From assembly GCF_018638295.1 (NCBI RefSeq), contig NZ_JABTTS010000002.1:310001-374000 (forward strand): a stretch of DNA of 64,000 nt. The letters are read 5' to 3'. This document shows positions 21,478 through 30,758 of the stretch, one piece after another. Position numbers and translations under genes: made by a program. Within the stretch, counting starts at the first letter, position 1; the number at the start of each line of letters is the position of its first letter. This stretch comes from Streptomyces sp. CHD11 (lineage in GTDB: Bacteria > Actinomycetota > Actinomycetes > Streptomycetales > Streptomycetaceae). The notes beneath the pieces are model-generated. The model made no database searches, was not told where the DNA came from, and saw only the letters and a list, made by a program, of their open reading frames with translations.

Positions 21478-23781
21478 TCAGCGTGGGAAGCGGGGCGGGA
21501 GCGTGCTCAGGAGTCGGGTGGTGACCTCGGGCGGGGGGTTGCCGTCCTCGCCCGGCATGGTGCGCAGGAGATGGGTCAGCCGCTGGTGCTCCGTCGGTGT
21601 GGTGACGAGCGTCGGGAGCAGCGCGGCGAGGGCCCATTCGACGGTCGTGGACCGGCTCGCGATCAGCACCCAGTCGCGCAGGACCTCCAGCGCGTGCCCG
21701 GTGTAGTGCGGGTCGCCGAGGGTCTCCCGCCACAGGCGCGCGATGCCCCGGGCGGCGGTCCGGTCGTCGTCGGCCGAGGCACGGGCGTACCAGCTCAGGA
21801 CCAGCGGAGTGCCGTACCGCCGGTCGTCGCCCTCGGTACGGCGGCAGGCGTTGACGAAGCCGCCGAGGGAGAGGTCGCGCACGGCCCGCTCGTCGTCGAG
21901 GCGGGCCAGCAGGCCGGCGAGGACCTCCTCGTCGGCCGGTGACAGCAGCAGCAGTTCCACGGCCTCGGCGAGTTCCCGCGCCATCTCCACGTCGAAGTCG
22001 TCCGGATCGCCGAAGTGCCGGTACAGCGCCCGGGTGGCGTCGCGCAGTGCGGCGAGGGCCTGGGCGGGCCGCTCGGGGCCGATCAGCGCGTACGCCCGGA
22101 CGGCCACCCAGCGCAGCCGCCGGTCCTCGGCCGTGGACCAGGCGTCGAGGATGCGCGGGATGTTGGGGGTGCCGATGTGGTGGGCCAGGGTGAGCGAGTT
22201 GACCGCGACGAGCCGGTGCCGGAACAGGTTGGAGGTCGCCCACGGCTCTATGACCAGTGCCATCGCGGAGGGCAGGTCGGTACGGGCGAGGACGGCGACG
22301 GTGGAGGCGGCCCGGGTGCGGACCAGGGGCCGGCCGTCGTCGGCGAGGTGACGCAGCCAGGCGACCAGCGCGGGCCGGGCCGACGGATGGCCGGTCCACA
22401 CCTCCCGCAGCAGCACCAGGGAGGCCCGCTCGTCGTGGAAGGCGGCCTTCGTCTGGGTCACCGGGCCCCACTCGGTGTGTTCCTCGGCCTCGTGGCGCTC
22501 GGCGCGGGCGAGCTGGAGCCGTTTGCCGATGTGGGTGCCGAAGACGGGGATCACGGGCACCGTGGCCCGGTTCTCCGTCTGCTGCAGCAGGCCGTAGAGC
22601 AGGTCGCTGAGCTCGGCGGTGAGCGCGTACGGGCCGTCGTCGAACGCGGCGAGCGCGATGAGGAACGCCTTGTCGCGCAGGTGTACGACGGACTCGTCCT
22701 CCTCGAACCACTCCTGGACCTGGTTCTCCAGTGAGACGAGCGAGAAGTCGGCGACCGCCTGTTCGGTGACCTCGCCCGCCGCGTACCGGCCGAGGAGCTG
22801 GGCGAAGGCGGCGACCTCGCGCAGCTGGTGACCGTGGTCCAGGAACTCCTTGACCTCAGGGAGTCCCAGCAGGCGTTCGACGGTCTCCTCGGGGGAGCGG
22901 ACGCGCAGATGTGCGGCCAGTACGTCCTCGGCGGTGGGCGGCCGCCAGTCGGCGGCGGCGACGTCGTCCTCCAGGACGGCGGTGGGGCCGACGGTGATCA
23001 CCGCGTAGGCGTCCTGCTCGGCGAGCCGGTCCGCGGCACTCAGCAGATGGGTCTCGCGCAGGGCGTTGCCGCGCCGGGTCACGAGGTCGCACAGGACGTA
23101 GCCGCGGGCGCGGGCGGTCCCGACGGCGGAGTCCGGCCCCGTGCCTGTGCCGGTACGTGCGGCCGTGTCGCCGTCGCCGTCCCGGGCGGTGAACCTCTCG
23201 GGGAGGGAGCCGGGTGTGGTGTCGCGGTCCAGGGCCAGTACGGAGGTGGCGCCGACCCGGTGCAGCAGCATCAGGGCGGCCGTGCGCCGGCCGGTGAAGC
23301 GGGCGCCGGACAGCACCAGGACGCGGTCGCGGCGCAGCCGGTCCACCAGACTCTCGAAGAAGGTGTCGCCGACGGTGACGAAGGAGGCGGCGAGCCGTTC
23401 CAGGGTGGCGCGCGGGATCTCGCCCGCGGCGGAGGCGACCGTGGACAGTCCCGGGATGGACCAGTGGTGGACCGTCTTGCTGCCCATCACCACATCGCCG
23501 GTGACCCGGCCGCCGGAGACGCCGTGCTGGTCGCCCCCGGTGTAGCCGCCGCCGAACGCGGACCGCGAGCCGACCCTCATGGTGCGCGGGCTGTGGTCGA
23601 CCAGGTCCCGCCGGGCCGACCAGGCGTTCTGCGGCTGGTCGCGCCCCTGGGACTCCTCGGCGGTGCCGTCCTTGGGCGTCTCGTCGGAGGACGGCTCGCC
23701 CGGCGCGGCGGCGGCCGCCGAACCGCCGCCCGCCGCTCTGCCGTCGGCCGGGCCCGCGGCCGGCGGTTCCTGGCCGCTCAC
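21478..23781 (-). CDS. degenerate P-loop protein with HEAT-like repeats and shared Gly-rich motif
   Basis: This is a 767-residue protein. A disordered N-terminus leads to a Gly-rich motif at residues 76-103 (FGGGYTGGDQHGVSGG, then VTGDVVMGSKT) that also ends the upstream cyclase. Residues 153-180 look like a P-loop NTPase start (VLVLSGARFTGRRTAALM), but the invariant Walker A lysine is Arg, so ATP hydrolysis is doubtful. The C-terminal half is made of helical pairs resembling HEAT repeats (VRTRAASTVAVLAR, RLRWVAVRAYALIG). It may be a STAND-like sensor or scaffold. It overlaps the cyclase gene by 4 bases. Confidence 0.55.
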   Translation of the reverse strand: MSGQEPPAAGPADGRAAGGGSAAAAAPGEPSSDETPKDGTAEESQGRDQPQNAWSARRDLVDHSPRTMRVGSRSAFGGGYTGGDQHGVSGGRVTGDVVMGSKTVHHWSIPGLSTVASAAGEIPRATLERLAASFVTVGDTFFESLVDRLRRDRVLVLSGARFTGRRTAALMLLHRVGATSVLALDRDTTPGSLPERFTARDGDGDTAARTGTGTGPDSAVGTARARGYVLCDLVTRRGNALRETHLLSAADRLAEQDAYAVITVGPTAVLEDDVAAADWRPPTAEDVLAAHLRVRSPEETVERLLGLPEVKEFLDHGHQLREVAAFAQLLGRYAAGEVTEQAVADFSLVSLENQVQEWFEEDESVVHLRDKAFLIALAAFDDGPYALTAELSDLLYGLLQQTENRATVPVIPVFGTHIGKRLQLARAERHEAEEHTEWGPVTQTKAAFHDERASLVLLREVWTGHPSARPALVAWLRHLADDGRPLVRTRAASTVAVLARTDLPSAMALVIEPWATSNLFRHRLVAVNSLTLAHHIGTPNIPRILDAWSTAEDRRLRWVAVRAYALIGPERPAQALAALRDATRALYRHFGDPDDFDVEMARELAEAVELLLLSPADEEVLAGLLARLDDERAVRDLSLGGFVNACRRTEGDDRRYGTPLVLSWYARASADDDRTAARGIARLWRETLGDPHYTGHALEVLRDWVLIASRSTTVEWALAALLPTLVTTPTEHQRLTHLLRTMPGEDGNPPPEVTTRLLSTLPPRFPR

Positions 23782-24656
23782 GGCCGCTCACTCCGTTCCG
23801 TCTTGCCGCCCATCACGACGTCTCCCGTGACCTCGCCGCCGGAGACACCGTGCTGGTCACCGGCGACGTAACCGCCGCCGAAGCTCACCGTGCCCCCGCT
23901 GATGTCGAGGACGGGGCCCGGCGCCGGGGCTCCCCGATGTGCTGCCGGCGCCGGGCGGCTCTGGTGCGGACCGTCCTGGTGCGACCGGGCGGCCGGCGCC
24001 GGGCGGTCCCCCGACCCGCCCGGCGCCTCCCCCGCCCCCCGGTCACCGGGGTCCTCGCAGCCCTCGCTCCGGTCCCCGGAGTTCTCCGGCACGGGACCGT
24101 GCAGCCACGCCGTCAGCAGGCCGTTCTTGCTGTCCACCGCCATGCGGTGGAAGCCGGCGGCCGGGACGCCGGGGTGGTCGTGCCGCACGACTCCGGTGTA
24201 CACGGAGTCCGAGACACACAGGGCGAAGTCGTCCTCGCGTTCCCGCAGGGCCGCGCGGAGCAGGGCGGCGTCCAGCAGGCGGCAGGCGTGGTTCAGGTCG
24301 GTACCGACCCAGCCGTCGTGGCGGTCGACGGCCACGTATCCGCCGGCGACGACACCGCGCAGGCGCATCTGCGCGGAGCGGGACGCCATGCGGTTGACGG
24401 CCCGCAACTGTGCGGGCACCTCGGTGAGCAGGGCCCGCAGCAGCGCCGTCACCGGGGCGTTCGCGTCGATCAGCTCCATCACAGAGTCACCGCGGTCGGC
24501 CCGCGCGCGCAGGGTCTCGTCGATGCCGGCGGCTTCCAGCGCGCGGTCGGTGACGTCGTACAGCATGCGCCGCAGATACGCCTGCTCCACGTCGTCCCGG
24601 TCGCTGAACCTCTCGATGTCCAGCAACAGGATCGTGCGGCTCACGGGGTCGGTCAT
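23778..24656 (-). CDS. class III nucleotidyl cyclase-like protein
   Basis: This is a 292-residue protein, the first gene of the operon. The N-terminal 200 residues carry class III cyclase signatures: ILLLDIERFS with the first metal Asp13, RADRGDSVMEL with the second metal Asp57, and VGTDLNHACRLLDA with Asn122 and Arg126 in the transition-state positions. All catalytic residues appear present, so it may be active. Whether the product is cAMP, cGMP or a cyclic pyrimidine cannot be read from sequence. A charged linker (about 205-255) leads to a C-terminal Gly-rich motif (259-286) shared with the next protein. ATG 24656 follows GAAGGG. Confidence 0.7.
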   Translation of the reverse strand: MTDPVSRTILLLDIERFSDRDDVEQAYLRRMLYDVTDRALEAAGIDETLRARADRGDSVMELIDANAPVTALLRALLTEVPAQLRAVNRMASRSAQMRLRGVVAGGYVAVDRHDGWVGTDLNHACRLLDAALLRAALREREDDFALCVSDSVYTGVVRHDHPGVPAAGFHRMAVDSKNGLLTAWLHGPVPENSGDRSEGCEDPGDRGAGEAPGGSGDRPAPAARSHQDGPHQSRPAPAAHRGAPAPGPVLDISGGTVSFGGGYVAGDQHGVSGGEVTGDVVMGGKTERSERP

Positions 24657-24747
24657 GGTCGCCCTTCGGACGGTGGGGATGGCGGTGCAGGGCAGCAGCG
24701 TGCCGGGAGCGGGGGGTGGGGTGTGAGGGCGTATGACCCACTGGAAC

Positions 24748-24763
24748 TGTGACCGTGTGCACA
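24748..24763 (-). promoter_or_regulatory. Crp-type operator upstream of the cyclase gene
   Basis: TGTGACCGTGTGCACA reads as TGTGA-N6-GCACA, 9 of 10 bases of the Crp half-site consensus TGTGA-N6-TCACA, inside a wider CTGTG/CACAG inverted repeat. It lies about 92-107 bases before the cyclase start and downstream of the Crp-family gene. Confidence 0.45.
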
Positions 24764-24840
24764 GAACACCGCGTGGGGCGAGTGGGGATCTCCGCTGAGC
24801 CGGGTGGGGCGGGGACGGGGGCGGGGGATCGGTGGGTGGG

Positions 24841-24916
24841 TTCGCCCCCGCCGGCCCTTCCCGTCCCGGACCTGGGGCGCCGCCCCAGACCCCGCTCCTC
24901 AGGCGCCGGAGGGGCT
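24841..24916 (+). repeat. GC-rich Streptomyces intergenic repeat, copy 1
   Basis: This is a C-rich arm (CGCCCCCGCCGGCCCTTCCC), then CTGGGGCGCCGCCCCAG and CCCCGCTCCTC followed by GCGCCGGAGGGGCT. The same layout recurs, more or less complete, at about 37,376, 39,549 (inverted) and 48,005. Here it covers the last six codons and stop of the Crp-family gene. Confidence 0.7.
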
Positions 24917-25690
24917 GCGTGGGACGCCGGTGGGGCTGATGTTCTCGGGTGGGCGCTGGGGGGAGGGAACGGTCGGGGCCGGCTGGTCGGTGGCGGCGAT
25001 GCGGCGGAGGAGGTCGGGGCGGAGGATCAGCAGTGTGCGGCGGCCGGTGGAGACGGCTTCCTTCTCGCGCAGCTCCCGCAGCAGACGCTGCACCATCTCC
25101 CGCGACGCGCCGACCGACCCCGCGAGCTCCTGCTTGCTGAGCGGTACGGCGAGCTCGACGCCCTCGTCGGTACGGCGGCCGTGGCTGCGGGCCAGGTCGA
25201 GCAGCAGTACCGCGAAGCGCTGGCGCACACTCATCGACGCGAACTCGAGGCGCCGCCGGTCCGCCGCCCGGGTGCGGTCCGCCGTGAGGCCGAGGAGGGC
25301 GAAGGACACCGCCGGGGAGTGGCCCAGGAAGTCCTTGAAGCGCAGGTGTTCCACGGCCACCGCCCGCACCGGCTCCAGCGCGGTCACGGTCGCCGACCGG
25401 GGGCGCCCGGTCAGCGCGGCCGACTCGCCGACGACGTCACCGGCGCCGCGCAGGGCGAGCAGCGCCTCGTAGCCGTTGGCCGCAGCGGCCGTGACTTTCG
25501 TCCAGCCCTGGACCAGCAGCAGGACGTGCGAGGACGGTTCGCGCTGGTGCAGCAGAACGACCCGCGGGGCGAAGTGCAGCTCGCGGCCGAGCGAGAGCAG
25601 TGCGGTCCTTTCCTGGCTCTCCAGACGGGCCAGGAAAGGCACCCGGTCCTCCAGACGGCTGTCGTCCGGTCCGTACGGCGCCGATGTCAT
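24899..25690 (-). CDS. Crp/Fnr family cyclic-nucleotide-binding transcriptional regulator
   Basis: This is a 263-residue regulator. The N-terminal cyclic-nucleotide-binding fold has the phosphate-binding cassette GESAALTGRPRSATV: Gly88-Glu89 contact the ribose and Arg98-Ser99 the cyclic phosphate in Crp. A dimer helix follows, then a winged helix-turn-helix (LSKQELAGSVGASREMVQRL). ATG 25690 gives MTSAPYGPDD; longer frames run into low-complexity sequence. It is immediately upstream of, and co-oriented with, the cyclase operon, with a Crp-type site between. I infer that it senses the operon's nucleotide or sets its expression. Its C-terminal residues come from an intergenic repeat. Confidence 0.82.
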   Translation of the reverse strand: MTSAPYGPDDSRLEDRVPFLARLESQERTALLSLGRELHFAPRVVLLHQREPSSHVLLLVQGWTKVTAAAANGYEALLALRGAGDVVGESAALTGRPRSATVTALEPVRAVAVEHLRFKDFLGHSPAVSFALLGLTADRTRAADRRRLEFASMSVRQRFAVLLLDLARSHGRRTDEGVELAVPLSKQELAGSVGASREMVQRLLRELREKEAVSTGRRTLLILRPDLLRRIAATDQPAPTVPSPQRPPENISPTGVPRSPSGA

Positions 25691-25979
25691 CAGCTGAACC
25701 CCCCGTTCGTCTGCGGCGGACGGATCAAAGTACTGAGCGACGCACCTGTAAAGGGCTGGATCCGGCCAACACGGCAAATCGGCCACAAGGGGGCCGTCGA
25801 TCGGCGGCGGACGGCCGGGAAGCGGAAGGCCGGCCGGCCGCGGGGGAGGGAGGGGGCGCGGGGCGGCCGGGGCGCGACCGGAGGCCCGGTGCGCGGTTAC
25901 GGACGGTCCGCGAGGGTGACGGAAATCCGGCAGGGCGAAGTGGGAAGAGTCCGGCTTCCCGGGCGTCGCTCCATTTGTT

Positions 25980-26008
25980 TTGACCGGAGTCCGTGAGGTA
26001 GGTACGCT
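25980..26008 (+). promoter_or_regulatory. str operon promoter (rpsL)
   Basis: TTGACC (25980-25985), 17 bases, then TACGCT (26003-26008) matches the main Streptomyces promoter class. Transcription would begin near 26014, giving a leader of about 190 bases before rpsL. The rest of the 515-base interval from 25691 holds no gene I can support. Confidence 0.7.
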
Positions 26009-26205
26009 CAGACCTTGTGCCTGGGGTGTGCCCTGGCCTCCGTGCGTGCCATCACACCGCACCGGGGGCTGCGAAACGGCCACCGTGATTCAGCGCCTTC
26101 TTCTGCTTTGCGGCGGGAGTCCGCAGGATTCGACACACCCGACCGCGTGGGTCGGTGACGTTCCAGGTTAGCTTCACCATTCGGCACACAGAAACCGGAG
26201 AAGTA

Positions 26206-26577
26206 GTGCCTACGATCCAGCAGCTGGTCCGGAAGGGCCGGCAGGACAAGGTCGAGAAGAACAAGACGCCCGCACTCGAGGGTTCGCCCCAGCGTCGTGG
26301 CGTCTGCACGCGTGTGTTCACGACCACCCCGAAGAAGCCGAACTCGGCCCTGCGTAAGGTCGCGCGTGTGCGTCTGACCAGCGGGATCGAGGTCACTGCT
26401 TACATTCCGGGTGAGGGGCACAACCTGCAGGAGCACTCCATCGTGCTCGTGCGCGGCGGCCGTGTGAAGGACCTGCCGGGTGTTCGCTACAAGATCATCC
26501 GCGGTTCCCTCGACACCCAGGGTGTCAAGAACCGCAAGCAGGCCCGCAGCCGCTACGGCGCCAAGAAGGAGAAGTAA
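26206..26577 (+). CDS. rpsL: 30S ribosomal protein S12
   Basis: This is the 123-residue S12 of the decoding centre. GTG 26206 with GGAGAAG upstream gives [15 protein letters not shown]. The in-frame extension to 26155 is not needed. The two streptomycin-sensitive Lys regions, [17 protein letters not shown] and [12 protein letters not shown], are wild type, so no rpsL-type streptomycin resistance is predicted. It is first gene of the rpsL-rpsG-fusA-tuf cluster. Confidence 0.98.
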   Translation: MPTIQQLVRKGRQDKVEKNKTPALEGSPQRRGVCTRVFTTTPKKPNSALRKVARVRLTSGIEVTAYIPGEGHNLQEHSIVLVRGGRVKDLPGVRYKIIRGSLDTQGVKNRKQARSRYGAKKEK

Positions 26578-26579
26578 GA

Positions 26580-27050
26580 ATGCCTCGTAAGGGCCCCGCC
26601 CCGAAGCGCCCGGTCATCATCGACCCGGTCTACGGTTCTCCTCTGGTGACCTCCCTGATCAACAAGGTGCTGCTGAACGGCAAGCGCTCCACCGCCGAGC
26701 GCATCGTGTACGGCGCCATGGAGGGCCTGCGCGAGAAGACCGGCAACGACCCGGTCATCACGCTGAAGCGCGCTCTCGAGAACATCAAGCCGACCCTCGA
26801 GGTCAAGTCCCGCCGCGTCGGTGGCGCCACGTACCAGGTGCCGATCGAGGTCAAGCCCGGTCGTGCCAACACCCTGGCGCTGCGCTGGCTGGTCGGTTAC
26901 TCCCGCGCCCGTCGCGAGAAGACCATGACCGAGCGTCTGCTCAACGAGCTTCTCGACGCCTCCAACGGCCTCGGCGCCGCTGTGAAGAAGCGCGAGGACA
27001 CGCACAAGATGGCCGAGTCCAACAAGGCCTTCGCGCACTACCGCTGGTAG
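26580..27050 (+). CDS. rpsG: 30S ribosomal protein S7
   Basis: This is the 156-residue S7, which nucleates assembly of the 30S head. Typical sequences are [38 protein letters not shown] and the ending NKAFAHYRW. The start lies 2 bases after the rpsL stop, with AAGGAGAAG inside the end of rpsL, so the pair is tightly coupled. Confidence 0.98.
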   Translation: MPRKGPAPKRPVIIDPVYGSPLVTSLINKVLLNGKRSTAERIVYGAMEGLREKTGNDPVITLKRALENIKPTLEVKSRRVGGATYQVPIEVKPGRANTLALRWLVGYSRARREKTMTERLLNELLDASNGLGAAVKKREDTHKMAESNKAFAHYRW

Positions 27051-27089
27051 TCGCTACCCACATCGAGACCGAGAGAAGACTGAAGCCTT

Positions 27090-29216
27090 ATGGCTACCAC
27101 TTCACTTGACCTGGCCAAGGTCCGCAACATCGGGATCATGGCCCACATCGACGCGGGCAAGACGACCACCACCGAGCGGATCCTGTTCTACACCGGCGTG
27201 TCGTACAAGATCGGTGAGGTCCACGACGGCGCCGCCACGATGGACTGGATGGAGCAGGAGCAGGAGCGTGGCATCACGATCACGTCTGCTGCGACCACCT
27301 GTCACTGGCCGCTCGAGGACAACGACTACACGATCAACATCATCGACACCCCGGGCCACGTCGACTTCACCGTCGAGGTGGAGCGTTCCCTGCGTGTGCT
27401 CGACGGTGCCGTGACCGTGTTCGACGGTGTCGCCGGTGTCGAGCCGCAGTCCGAGACGGTGTGGCGTCAGGCCGACCGCTACGGCGTGCCCCGTATCTGC
27501 TTCGTCAACAAGCTGGACCGTACCGGCGCCGAGTTCCACCGCTGCGTGGAGATGATCTCGGACCGTCTGGGCGCCCAGCCGCTGGTCATGCAGCTCCCGA
27601 TCGGTGCCGAGGCCGACTTCAAGGGCGTTGTCGACCTGGTGACGATGAAGGCCTTCGTGTGGTCCGCCGAGGCGGCCAAGGGCGAGATGTACGACATCGT
27701 CGACATCCCGGCCACGCACACCGAGGCCGCCGAGGAATGGCGCGGCAAGCTGCTCGAGGCTGTCGCCGAGAACGACGAAGAGATCATGGAGCTGTACCTG
27801 GAGGGCCAGGAGCCCACCACGGAGCAGCTGTACGCCGCGGTCCGTCGCATCACCATCGCCTCCGGCAAGTCCGAGGAGACCACCGTCACCCCGGTGTTCT
27901 GCGGCACCGCGTTCAAGAACAAGGGCGTTCAGCCCCTGCTCGACGCGGTCGTGCGCTACCTGCCGACCCCGCTCGACGTGGAGGCCATCGAGGGCCACGA
28001 CGTCAAGGACCCCGAGGTCGTCGTCAAGCGCAAGCCGTCGGAGGACGAGCCGCTCGCCGCGCTCGCCTTCAAGATCATGAGCGACCCGCACCTCGGCAAG
28101 CTCACCTTCGTCCGGGTCTACTCGGGCCGCCTGCAGTCCGGCACCGCGGTGCTGAACTCCGTGAAGGGCAAGAAGGAGCGCATCGGCAAGATCTACCGCA
28201 TGCACGCCAACAAGCGTGAGGAGATCGAGTCGGTGGGCGCCGGCGACATCGTCGCCGTCATGGGCCTGAAGCAGACCACCACCGGTGAGACGCTGTCCGA
28301 CGACAAGAGCCCGGTCATCCTGGAGTCCATGGACTTCCCGGCGCCGGTCATCCAGGTCGCCATCGAGCCCAAGTCGAAGGGTGACCAGGAGAAGCTGGGC
28401 GTCGCGATCCAGCGCCTGGCCGAGGAGGACCCGTCCTTCCAGGTTCACTCGGACGAGGAGACGGGCCAGACCATCATCGGTGGTATGGGCGAGCTGCACC
28501 TCGAGGTGCTGGTCGACCGTATGCGCCGTGAGTTCAAGGTCGAGGCCAACGTCGGTAAGCCGCAGGTCGCCTACCGTGAGACGATTCGCAAGACCGTCGA
28601 GCGCGTGGACTACACCCACAAGAAGCAGACCGGTGGTACCGGTCAGTTCGCCAAGGTGCAGATCGCGATCGAGCCGATCGAGGGCGGCGACGCCTCCTAC
28701 GAGTTCGTGAACAAGGTGACCGGTGGCCGCATCCCGAAGGAGTACATTCCTTCGGTGGACGCCGGTGCGCAGGAGGCCATGCAGTTCGGCATCCTGGCCG
28801 GCTACGAGATGACGGGCGTCCGCGTCACGCTCATCGACGGTGGCTACCACGAGGTCGACTCCTCCGAGCTCGCCTTCAAGATCGCCGGATCGCAGGCCTT
28901 CAAGGAGGCCGCGCGCAAGGCTTCGCCCGTGCTCCTGGAGCCGATGATGGCCGTCGAGGTCACCACGCCCGAGGACTACATGGGTGAGGTCATCGGCGAC
29001 ATCAACTCCCGCCGTGGCCAGATCCAGGCCATGGAGGAGCGGGCGGGTGCCCGCGTCGTGAAGGGCCTCGTGCCCCTCTCGGAGATGTTCGGCTACGTCG
29101 GCGACCTGCGCAGCAAGACGTCCGGCCGTGCCAGCTACTCCATGCAGTTCGACTCCTACGCCGAGGTTCCGCGGAACGTCGCCGAGGAGATCATCGCGAA
29201 GGCCAAGGGCGAGTAA
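27090..29216 (+). CDS. fusA: elongation factor G
   Basis: This is the 708-residue translocation GTPase EF-G. G-domain motifs are [14 protein letters not shown] (G1), DTPGHVDF (G3) and NKLDRTG (G4). Domains II-V follow, including the conserved [15 protein letters not shown] and [12 protein letters not shown] segments. It is co-transcribed with rpsL-rpsG and starts at ATG 27090 after GAGAGAAG. Confidence 0.98.
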   Translation: MATTSLDLAKVRNIGIMAHIDAGKTTTTERILFYTGVSYKIGEVHDGAATMDWMEQEQERGITITSAATTCHWPLEDNDYTINIIDTPGHVDFTVEVERSLRVLDGAVTVFDGVAGVEPQSETVWRQADRYGVPRICFVNKLDRTGAEFHRCVEMISDRLGAQPLVMQLPIGAEADFKGVVDLVTMKAFVWSAEAAKGEMYDIVDIPATHTEAAEEWRGKLLEAVAENDEEIMELYLEGQEPTTEQLYAAVRRITIASGKSEETTVTPVFCGTAFKNKGVQPLLDAVVRYLPTPLDVEAIEGHDVKDPEVVVKRKPSEDEPLAALAFKIMSDPHLGKLTFVRVYSGRLQSGTAVLNSVKGKKERIGKIYRMHANKREEIESVGAGDIVAVMGLKQTTTGETLSDDKSPVILESMDFPAPVIQVAIEPKSKGDQEKLGVAIQRLAEEDPSFQVHSDEETGQTIIGGMGELHLEVLVDRMRREFKVEANVGKPQVAYRETIRKTVERVDYTHKKQTGGTGQFAKVQIAIEPIEGGDASYEFVNKVTGGRIPKEYIPSVDAGAQEAMQFGILAGYEMTGVRVTLIDGGYHEVDSSELAFKIAGSQAFKEAARKASPVLLEPMMAVEVTTPEDYMGEVIGDINSRRGQIQAMEERAGARVVKGLVPLSEMFGYVGDLRSKTSGRASYSMQFDSYAEVPRNVAEEIIAKAKGE

Positions 29217-29276
29217 GGGGCTCCGTTCAACGGACTCCGTATCCACGCTTTAGGCTTGACCCCGGAGCCTGCAAGC

Positions 29277-29308
29277 GGGCATTCCGCCGCCACCCTGGCG
29301 GAATGCCC
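29277..29308 (+). promoter_or_regulatory. fusA-tuf intergenic hairpin
   Basis: GGGCATTCCGCC (29277-29288) is a perfect complement of GGCGGAATGCCC (29297-29308), giving 12 pairs and an 8-base loop. A TTGACC just upstream (29256-29261) could be the -35 of a tuf-specific promoter. In other Streptomyces tuf1 has its own promoter in this gap. The hairpin could act as partial terminator, processing site or leader structure. Confidence 0.5.
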
Positions 29309-29385
29309 CGGGCCCGGGTTTCCCAGCAAAGATCCCTGGCGCCGTTCAAGTAAGGCGTACAGAACCACTCCACAGGAGGACCCCA

Positions 29386-30579
29386 GTGGCGAAGGCGAAG
29401 TTCGAGCGGACTAAGCCGCACGTCAACATCGGCACCATCGGTCACATCGACCACGGTAAGACGACCCTCACGGCCGCCATTACCAAGGTGCTGCACGACG
29501 CGTACCCGGACCTGAACGAGGCCTCGGCCTTCGACCAGATCGACAAGGCTCCCGAAGAGCGCCAGCGCGGTATCACGATCTCGATCTCGCACGTCGAGTA
29601 CCAGACCGAGCAGCGTCACTACGCCCACGTCGACTGCCCCGGTCACGCGGACTACATCAAGAACATGATCACGGGTGCGGCGCAGATGGACGGCGCCATC
29701 CTCGTGGTCGCCGCCACCGACGGCCCGATGCCGCAGACCAAGGAGCACGTGCTCCTGGCCCGCCAGGTCGGCGTTCCGTACATCGTCGTCGCCCTGAACA
29801 AGGCCGACATGGTGGACGACGAGGAGATCCTGGAGCTCGTCGAGCTCGAGGTCCGCGAGCTGCTCTCCGAGTACGAGTTCCCGGGCGACGACCTGCCGGT
29901 CGTCAAGGTCTCGGCGCTCAAGGCCCTCGAGGGCGACAAGGAGTGGGGCAACTCCGTCCTCGAGCTGATGAAGGCCGTGGACGAGAACATCCCGCAGCCC
30001 GAGCGTGACGTCGACAAGCCGTTCCTGATGCCGATCGAGGACGTCTTCACGATCACCGGTCGTGGCACCGTCGTCACCGGTCGTATCGAGCGCGGTATCC
30101 TCAAGGTCAACGAGACCGTTGACATCGTGGGTATCAAGCAGGAGAAGACCACCACCACGGTCACCGGCATCGAGATGTTCCGGAAGCTCCTCGACGAGGG
30201 CCAGGCCGGTGAGAACGTCGGTCTGCTCCTCCGTGGCATCAAGCGCGAGGACGTCGAGCGCGGCCAGGTCATCATCAAGCCGGGCTCGGTCACCCCGCAC
30301 ACCGAGTTCGAGGCCCAGGCCTACATCCTGTCGAAGGACGAGGGTGGCCGTCACACCCCCTTCTTCAACAACTACCGCCCGCAGTTCTACTTCCGTACGA
30401 CGGACGTGACCGGCGTGGTGACCCTCCCCGAGGGCACCGAGATGGTCATGCCGGGTGACAACACCGAGATGAAGGTGGAGCTCATCCAGCCCGTCGCCAT
30501 GGAGGAGGGCCTGAAGTTCGCCATCCGTGAGGGTGGCCGGACCGTGGGCGCCGGCCAGGTCACCAAGATCAACAAGTGA
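29386..30579 (+). CDS. tuf: elongation factor Tu
   Basis: This is the 397-residue EF-Tu, which delivers aminoacyl-tRNA to the ribosome. G motifs are [22 protein letters not shown] and NKADMVDD. Domains II and III end in [20 protein letters not shown] 29386 follows AGGAGG. It is the last gene of the str cluster, and its 3' end is partly duplicated about 1 kb downstream. Confidence 0.98.
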   Translation: MAKAKFERTKPHVNIGTIGHIDHGKTTLTAAITKVLHDAYPDLNEASAFDQIDKAPEERQRGITISISHVEYQTEQRHYAHVDCPGHADYIKNMITGAAQMDGAILVVAATDGPMPQTKEHVLLARQVGVPYIVVALNKADMVDDEEILELVELEVRELLSEYEFPGDDLPVVKVSALKALEGDKEWGNSVLELMKAVDENIPQPERDVDKPFLMPIEDVFTITGRGTVVTGRIERGILKVNETVDIVGIKQEKTTTTVTGIEMFRKLLDEGQAGENVGLLLRGIKREDVERGQVIIKPGSVTPHTEFEAQAYILSKDEGGRHTPFFNNYRPQFYFRTTDVTGVVTLPEGTEMVMPGDNTEMKVELIQPVAMEEGLKFAIREGGRTVGAGQVTKINK

Positions 30580-30618
30580 GCTTGCTGATCTGACCTGGTA
30601 GCTCCTGCTTGCGAGCAC
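30554..30618 (+). repeat. tuf 3' end, direct-repeat copy A
   Basis: The last bases of tuf and the following trailer (GCCAGGTCACC through GCTCCTGCTTGCGAGCA) align with 31540-31603 at roughly 82 percent by eye. Copy A is the functional one, containing the tuf stop. Confidence 0.65.
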
Positions 30619-30623
30619 CTGAG

Positions 30624-30656
30624 AGGGCCCGTACGACTTCGGTCGTACGGGCCCTT
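30624..30656 (+). terminator. tuf terminator
   Basis: GGGCCCGTACGAC, loop TTCG, GTCGTACGGGCCC, then TTTCG (stem 30625-30637 with 30642-30654) is a textbook intrinsic terminator closing the str cluster. Confidence 0.92.
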
Positions 30657-30758
30657 TCGCTGCGCGGGCGTCAATTCCGCTGTCGATCGGTCACTCGATC
30701 GCGGGAATGGTGGGCCATATGCGTGCGGCACATGTCATTCCGTCCATAGCTTCGCCTC

